DNA from: an uncultured Eubacteriales bacterium | GTDB lineage: Bacteria; Bacillota; Clostridia; Oscillospirales; CAG-272 | Assembly (NCBI GenBank): GCA_934433485.1 | Contig: CAKRZR010000006.1 | Coordinates: 1-64,000 of the forward strand | DNA length: 64,000 nucleotides | Reading direction: 5' to 3' | Part shown: positions 60,564 to 64,000 of the stretch, in pieces | Layout of the letters: each line of letters opens with the position of its first letter | How positions within the stretch are numbered: the first letter of the stretch is position 1 | Made by a program: the position numbers and the translations under genes | The notes under the pieces: generated by a model | Database searches by the model: none | Told to the model about the DNA's origin: nothing | What the model saw: only the letters and a program-made list of their open reading frames with translations

Positions 60564-60724
60564 TCTTCACACGCAGCCACTGCACGCAAAATCACACGCA
60601 AATTCAAAATCAACCCATATTCCAAGCGACTCACGATCCCGAATACCGAATACCGAAAATAATCGTCTGCCCGCATGGCGCGGCGTTATCATAGATTTGC
60701 GTACATCGGACAGAAATGAGTGCC

Positions 60725-60766
60725 ACACCCGTGTTTCTGGATGCACCCGGAAGCACGGGTGTTTTG
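60725..60766 (+). terminator. Strong hairpin terminator
   Basis: ACACCCGTG pairs with CACGGGTGT, extended inside by TTCTGG/CCGGAA, and is followed by TTTT. Lies 160 bases after the RNase Y gene. Confidence 0.7.
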
Positions 60767-60821
60767 CTTGCAGGCACTTTTGTGCAAAATTGCCCAATGT
60801 TCGGCATGGTGCCCAAAAGCC

Positions 60822-60833
60822 GGGGGGGGGGGG
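60822..60833 (+). repeat. Homopolymer run of 12 G
   Basis: An uninterrupted 12-G tract, followed by CTATAAAAATG. Long G tracts are rare outside contingency loci; no clear gene crosses it. The surrounding 655-base gap (60564-61220) is AT-rich after 60850 and holds the terminator, this tract, a short CCGAATA tandem repeat near 60635 and the operator below. Confidence 0.85.
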
Positions 60834-61120
60834 CTATAAAAATGTATAAAATACGTGTGTATTGTTTGTACAATGAATGTGGAATGTTGACCGCGCAACC
60901 GTGGCAAATCACGTTAAAAAAGTGTATATGCGTTTGAAATACAATATAGAATGGGGAAAGAAACGAAATATGCCTGCTCATACCAGAAGAATAAAGTAAA
61001 ATGAATACATAAACGAAGCGTAAAATAAATAAACAGTTGGCGTACATGCACAGACAAGAGCGCTGAAATCTGTACACATGGCACATGTTAGAGGCGATGG
61101 GCAAAACTACGGAAGAATTG

Positions 61121-61141
61121 CCTGTCAACAATTAACACAGG
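61121..61141 (+). promoter_or_regulatory. Palindromic operator upstream of Crp/Fnr regulator
   Basis: CCTGTCAA, a 5-base centre, AACACAGG: arms CCTGT and ACAGG with TGT/ACA at Crp/Fnr spacing. It lies about 49 bases before the start point implied by TATAAT at 61168-61173, so it could be an activator or autoregulatory site. Confidence 0.4.
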
Positions 61142-61220
61142 ATAATGCTTTATTGTAAAAAATATGATATAATATAGATAGTGTTTCCCGAAAACAGGGA
61201 ACCGGAAATGGAGGGACAAT

Positions 61221-61814
61221 ATGCGCGAGGAATTTGACCGTTTGATGCGCGCGCTGCGACTTACCGGAACCGAATACTGCGAGCCGCTCTTTCAAATCGC
61301 ATCGGCGCGAACACTGCAAAAAGGCGAGCACCTCACAGAGGACGACCGGCAGAAGATCCTGTTTTTGATGTCAGGGCTGCTGCGCGGCTATGTAATCGAC
61401 AAGAATGGGGAAGAGGTTACCGATTGCTTCATGCGCCGCTATGCCGAGGCGTGCACCGCCGACCTGACCGTCGTCGGCTTCAAATCGGAGATGACCATTC
61501 ACGTCGAGGCAATCGAGGAAACGCGGCTCATCTGCTTTGACACCTACGATGTCATTCCGATGCTGTCCCGTTCACCGGAGCTGTTGTTCGTCGTGAATCG
61601 TTCGATGGCGCAGAACTATATCGATCTGTGGAATCATAAGATGATCCTCTACCGCACGACGGCAATGGAGCGGTACGAGTGGTTTCTTAGTTACTATCCC
61701 GGTCTCATCGACGTGGTGCCGCAAAAATACATTGCGTCCTTTCTCAATATGACGCCAGTGACGCTCAGCCGCCTGCGGAAAACGATGCACAAGGAGCAGC
61801 TCTGGATCCAATAA
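61221..61814 (+). CDS. Crp/Fnr-family transcriptional regulator
   Basis: 197-residue regulator: an N-terminal cyclic-nucleotide-binding-like beta roll (ARTLQKGEHLTEDDRQKILFLMSGLLRGYVID, near 28-60), a dimerisation helix (about 110-140) and a short C-terminal helix-turn-helix (VPQKYIASFLNMTPVTLSRLRK, near 168). There are no Fnr-type N-terminal cysteines. The shortened HTH resembles small Crp-like sensors. GGAGGG lies six bases before the ATG, and a palindromic site upstream may be its own operator. Targets unknown; the adjacent glycosyltransferase is a candidate. Confidence 0.85.
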   Translation: MREEFDRLMRALRLTGTEYCEPLFQIASARTLQKGEHLTEDDRQKILFLMSGLLRGYVIDKNGEEVTDCFMRRYAEACTADLTVVGFKSEMTIHVEAIEETRLICFDTYDVIPMLSRSPELLFVVNRSMAQNYIDLWNHKMILYRTTAMERYEWFLSYYPGLIDVVPQKYIASFLNMTPVTLSRLRKTMHKEQLWIQ

Positions 61815-61840
61815 TATGAACCAAATACAGCAAAACAAAT

Positions 61841-61879
61841 GACCGATTCTGTGCCGCACGCGGCAGGGGATCGGTTTTT
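61841..61879 (+). terminator. Rho-independent terminator
   Basis: ACCGAT-CTG-GCCGC pairs with GCGGCAG-GATCGGT, followed by TTTTT. Confidence 0.8.
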
Positions 61880-61956
61880 CTGTGCGCCGTAAGAGAATTT
61901 TAATGAAATCCTAAGGGAATTGCAGGGGCGGCGATAGGAAAATCATAAAGACTGTG

Positions 61957-61965
61957 TGGTATACT
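61957..61965 (+). promoter_or_regulatory. Extended -10 promoter for glycosyltransferase gene
   Basis: TGGTATACT (extended -10 TG at the expected place, TATACT at 61960-61965); the -35 is poor. About 40 bases upstream is an AT-rich stretch with TTAATG/CTAAGG direct repeats that might bind a response regulator. Confidence 0.5.
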
Positions 61966-62032
61966 GTAGCCAATGAGACGGAACGCGAGGTTTTCCGCGT
62001 TTTCGTAAAAAAGTCCGTTTGCGGAGGCAGTT

Positions 62033-63292
62033 ATGCATATATTTTGGTGGATCGGAATCGTTTTGAGCGTCGGGATCGGCGTACTCTACAGCGTCGGGTG
62101 GCTGTATTTGCTCCTGCCCCGGATCGACGCGCGGCGGAACAGACAGAAAAAGGCGGCGGCGCCGGAGAACAAACCGGTTCGGATCGCGGTCTGCATCGCG
62201 GCGCGCAATGAGGAGGCGGTGCTGCCCCATCTGCTCGACAGCATCCGTGACCAGACCTGCCATGCGGATACCTACGTGGTCGCAGACAACTGCACGGACA
62301 ATACGGCGGAGGTGGCAAGTGCGCATGGTGCGACCGTCTATGAGCGGCAGAACCGGCACGAGATCGGCAAGGGCTACGCACTCTCCGCACTGTGGGAGCA
62401 TATGCGCGCGGACGGCGTATACACGGATTACGATGCGTTTCTCATCCTGGACGCGGACAATCTGCTTGCGGAAAACTACATAGCGGAAATGACGAAAACG
62501 ATGGCGGAGGGCTATCGCGTCGTGACCGGCTTCCGCAATACGAAGAATTTCGGCGACAACTGGATCACCGCGGGCTACGGACTGTGGTTTTTGCACGAAT
62601 CCGTCCATAGAAACGGATCCCGTTCGATCCTTGGCACGTCCTGCGCGGTATCGGGCACCGGCTTCTGCGTATCCAGAGCGCTGCTCGACGAACGGGGCGG
62701 CTGGCACTACCACACGCTGACGGAGGATCTTGAATTCTGGACGGATACCGTCATCCGCGGCGAGAGAATCGGCTATTGCCCGGACGCGGTTCTATACGAT
62801 GAGCAGCCGGACGGCTTCGCGGATTCGGTGAGACAGCGCGTCCGTTGGGTGCAGGGCGGCATACAGGTCTCTCTCCGCTACGGCGGTGGACTGCTGCGGC
62901 GTATGTTCGCAAAAGGCAGCACATGGCGGCAGAGATACGCAGCAGCGGAATGTCTGGCGCTGTCGCTCTGGGGCTACAGCACATCGGCGGTGGTGTCGCT
63001 GTTCGGCATGATTACGGGGATTCTCTACAGTCCGTTTCCGAAAATAATGCCGTGCTGGGCGATCGCGGGCGCCATTCTCGGGTACATGCTCTCGTCGATG
63101 CTGACGGCGGCGCTGACGGTGTACGAAGCAAAAGGCAGGATCCGTGCGACCGGCGGCGAGCTCGTTCGTGCGGTGCTCATGTATCCGCTGTTTGTCGCGA
63201 CGTTCGCGCTGCCTGTGGCGCTGTCGTTCTTCCGGAAGCCGGCATGGAAACCGATCCCGCATCGCCGCGCGGTGGGACTGACGGAGCTTTGA
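62033..63292 (+). CDS. Processive GT2-family glycosyltransferase, membrane-bound
   Basis: 419-residue membrane enzyme: N-terminal helix, GT2 catalytic domain (VCIAARNEEAVLPHLL near 52, VVADNCTDNT near 78, the DxD motif in FLILDADNLL near 138, TED in HTLTEDLEFW near 232, and Q-x-x-R-W as RQRVRWVQGG near 268), then four C-terminal helices that form the translocation part. This plan is that of cellulose, hyaluronan or poly-GlcNAc synthases. The polymer is unknown. GCGGAGGC is seven bases before the ATG. Monocistronic with an extended -10 promoter and a strong terminator. Confidence 0.9.
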   Translation: MHIFWWIGIVLSVGIGVLYSVGWLYLLLPRIDARRNRQKKAAAPENKPVRIAVCIAARNEEAVLPHLLDSIRDQTCHADTYVVADNCTDNTAEVASAHGATVYERQNRHEIGKGYALSALWEHMRADGVYTDYDAFLILDADNLLAENYIAEMTKTMAEGYRVVTGFRNTKNFGDNWITAGYGLWFLHESVHRNGSRSILGTSCAVSGTGFCVSRALLDERGGWHYHTLTEDLEFWTDTVIRGERIGYCPDAVLYDEQPDGFADSVRQRVRWVQGGIQVSLRYGGGLLRRMFAKGSTWRQRYAAAECLALSLWGYSTSAVVSLFGMITGILYSPFPKIMPCWAIAGAILGYMLSSMLTAALTVYEAKGRIRATGGELVRAVLMYPLFVATFALPVALSFFRKPAWKPIPHRRAVGLTEL

Positions 63293-63309
63293 GCGGCATG
63301 CGGAATGAG

Positions 63310-63360
63310 AAAAGCAGGCGGTGCTTTGTGCGCATATCACAAGGAAAGCCGCCTGCTTTT
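63310..63360 (+). terminator. Strong rho-independent terminator
   Basis: AAAAGCAGGCGG (63310-63321) pairs with CCGCCTGCTTTT (63349-63360) with an inner CTTTGTG/CACAAGG helix. Confidence 0.85.
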
Positions 63361-63390
63361 GTGCGTTTTCCCGAACTTGCCGCGCCGCTA

Positions 63391-63419
63391 TTGCAATTTT
63401 ACCGAAAGGATGCTACAAT
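63391..63419 (+). promoter_or_regulatory. Sigma-A promoter for GNAT gene
   Basis: TTGCAA (63391-63396), 17-bp spacer, TACAAT (63414-63419), about 67 bases before the GTG start at 63493. Confidence 0.7.
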
Positions 63420-63492
63420 AAGGAAAATGCTGATGGAAAGTGGATGCAGCGCATTCTAAGACGAAATCATTGAGAACATACGGAGACCAGCT

Positions 63493-64000
63493 GTGAAACA
63501 AACACCTTTTGAAATCGTACGTGTGCAGGCAGAGGACGCCGCCGCATTATTGGAGTATTTGAAGATCGTCGGCGGAGAGACCGACAACCTCAGCTTTGGT
63601 CCGGAGGGCGTACCGCTTGACGAAGAAGCCGAGAGAGCCTATCTCGATATGCAGGCGAAGTCGCATGACCATATCCAATTGTTTGCCAAGGTAAACGGGG
63701 AAATCATCGGTACCGCCAGCCTCAACCGTAAGCCGAGGCGTATGTACCACCGCGCAGAATTTGGCATCAGCCTGAAAAAAGCATGGTGGGGCTGCGGCGC
63801 GGCGACTGTACTGGCGCAGGGCGTGCTTGATTTTGCGCGGAAAGCCGGGATAGAACAGGTGAATCTCGAGGTGCGCAGTGACAACAAACGCGCCATTGCG
63901 CTATATGAAAAGCTCGGCTTCCGCAAGCTGTGTACATTCCCCGGTTTTTTCAAGATCAAGGGAGAACGGATTGATTTTGACTTCATGAATCTCGAGCTCT
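63493..64000 (+). CDS. GNAT-family N-acetyltransferase (3' truncated by window)
   Basis: First 169 residues of an acyl-CoA N-acyltransferase; the frame is open at the window end but is near its natural length. GNAT motifs: HDHIQLFAKVNGEIIGTASLN (beta-bulge and strands), RAEFGISLKKAWWGCGAATVLAQGVLDFARK (motif A, acetyl-CoA pyrophosphate loop, near 95) and VRSDNKRAIALYEKLGFRKL (motif B, near 130). The acceptor is unknown; the closest look is of RimJ/RimL-like or small-molecule acetyltransferases. Starts at GTG with GGAG eight bases upstream. Confidence 0.85.
   Translation, partial: MKQTPFEIVRVQAEDAAALLEYLKIVGGETDNLSFGPEGVPLDEEAERAYLDMQAKSHDHIQLFAKVNGEIIGTASLNRKPRRMYHRAEFGISLKKAWWGCGAATVLAQGVLDFARKAGIEQVNLEVRSDNKRAIALYEKLGFRKLCTFPGFFKIKGERIDFDFMNLEL

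Noticed and set aside
60716..60937. A 73-codon frame across the G12 tract
   Set aside because: Overlaps the terminator hairpin, lacks a ribosome-binding site and has no recognisable product; kept only as a note on the G tract.
61880..61955. Pho-box-like direct repeats upstream of the glycosyltransferase
   Set aside because: TTAATG/CTAAGG repeats are too degenerate to assign to a named regulator; mentioned only with the promoter.
1..64000. CRISPR arrays, insertion sequences, attachment sites
   Set aside because: No regularly spaced direct repeats, transposase or integrase genes, or flanking tRNA-derived repeats were seen. The repeat family found here is dispersed, not arrayed.

Overview
The window looks like a chromosome segment from a fairly high-GC (about 60 % in most genes) Gram-positive anaerobe of the class Clostridia, probably gut- or rumen-associated. 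This is inferred from gene content: AddA/AddB in place of RecBCD, membrane-anchored RNase Y, rubredoxin, a minimal SufC/SufB pair, DUF4358 next to an SGNH hydrolase, many lipoprotein solute-binding proteins, strong AGGAGG ribosome-binding sites, and sigma-A promoters with 17-bp spacers. I could not identify a species. I saw no tRNA, rRNA, CRISPR array, insertion sequence or phage gene.

Layout. 1-2.0 kb: end of a fumarate-reductase-type flavoprotein, then an AspT-like exchanger. 2.1-13.4 kb: glycan utilisation, with a beta-helix protein, a GH95 fucosidase, three lipoprotein solute-binding proteins (the last two a tandem duplication), and on the minus strand a large lipoprotein plus a tiny membrane protein. 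13.5-22.4 kb: a CofE-like ligase, an SGNH hydrolase/DUF4358 pair, a probable orphan small RNA, an EamA transporter, a degenerate type III restriction helicase-like protein, uvrB and an RluA-type pseudouridine synthase. 22.9-33.2 kb: a long plus-strand carbohydrate island with two sugar-phosphate isomerase/epimerases, two more solute-binding proteins, a sulfatase-like enzyme, two Gfo/Idh/MocA dehydrogenases and an AraC regulator.

33.6-41.3 kb (minus strand): class I aminotransferase, SufB/SufC-type Fe-S assembly pair, a broken solute-binding protein gene, an archaeal-type aspartate-semialdehyde dehydrogenase and a CotH-kinase lipoprotein. 41.6-44.3 kb: a two-helix membrane protein, a small lipoprotein, alanine racemase and rubredoxin. 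44.4-51.6 kb: addB-addA. 51.8-58.5 kb: a catalytically degenerate M23 protein, a 48-residue protein translationally coupled to a metallophosphoesterase, a GH20 hexosaminidase, an SGNH esterase and a TauE/SafE permease. 58.7-64 kb: RNase Y, a Crp/Fnr regulator, a processive GT2 glycosyltransferase and the start of a GNAT acetyltransferase.

Functionally, the accessory genes fit a bacterium that trims fucosylated, hexosamine-containing and possibly sulfated glycans, captures products with lipoprotein binding proteins (no permease genes are in the window) and processes unusual sugars with isomerases and dehydrogenases. The most unusual signals are a six-copy intergenic repeat family with interchangeable hairpin cores, a promoter-equipped remnant of a type III restriction helicase that has lost both ATPase motifs, and an orphan small RNA between convergent genes.
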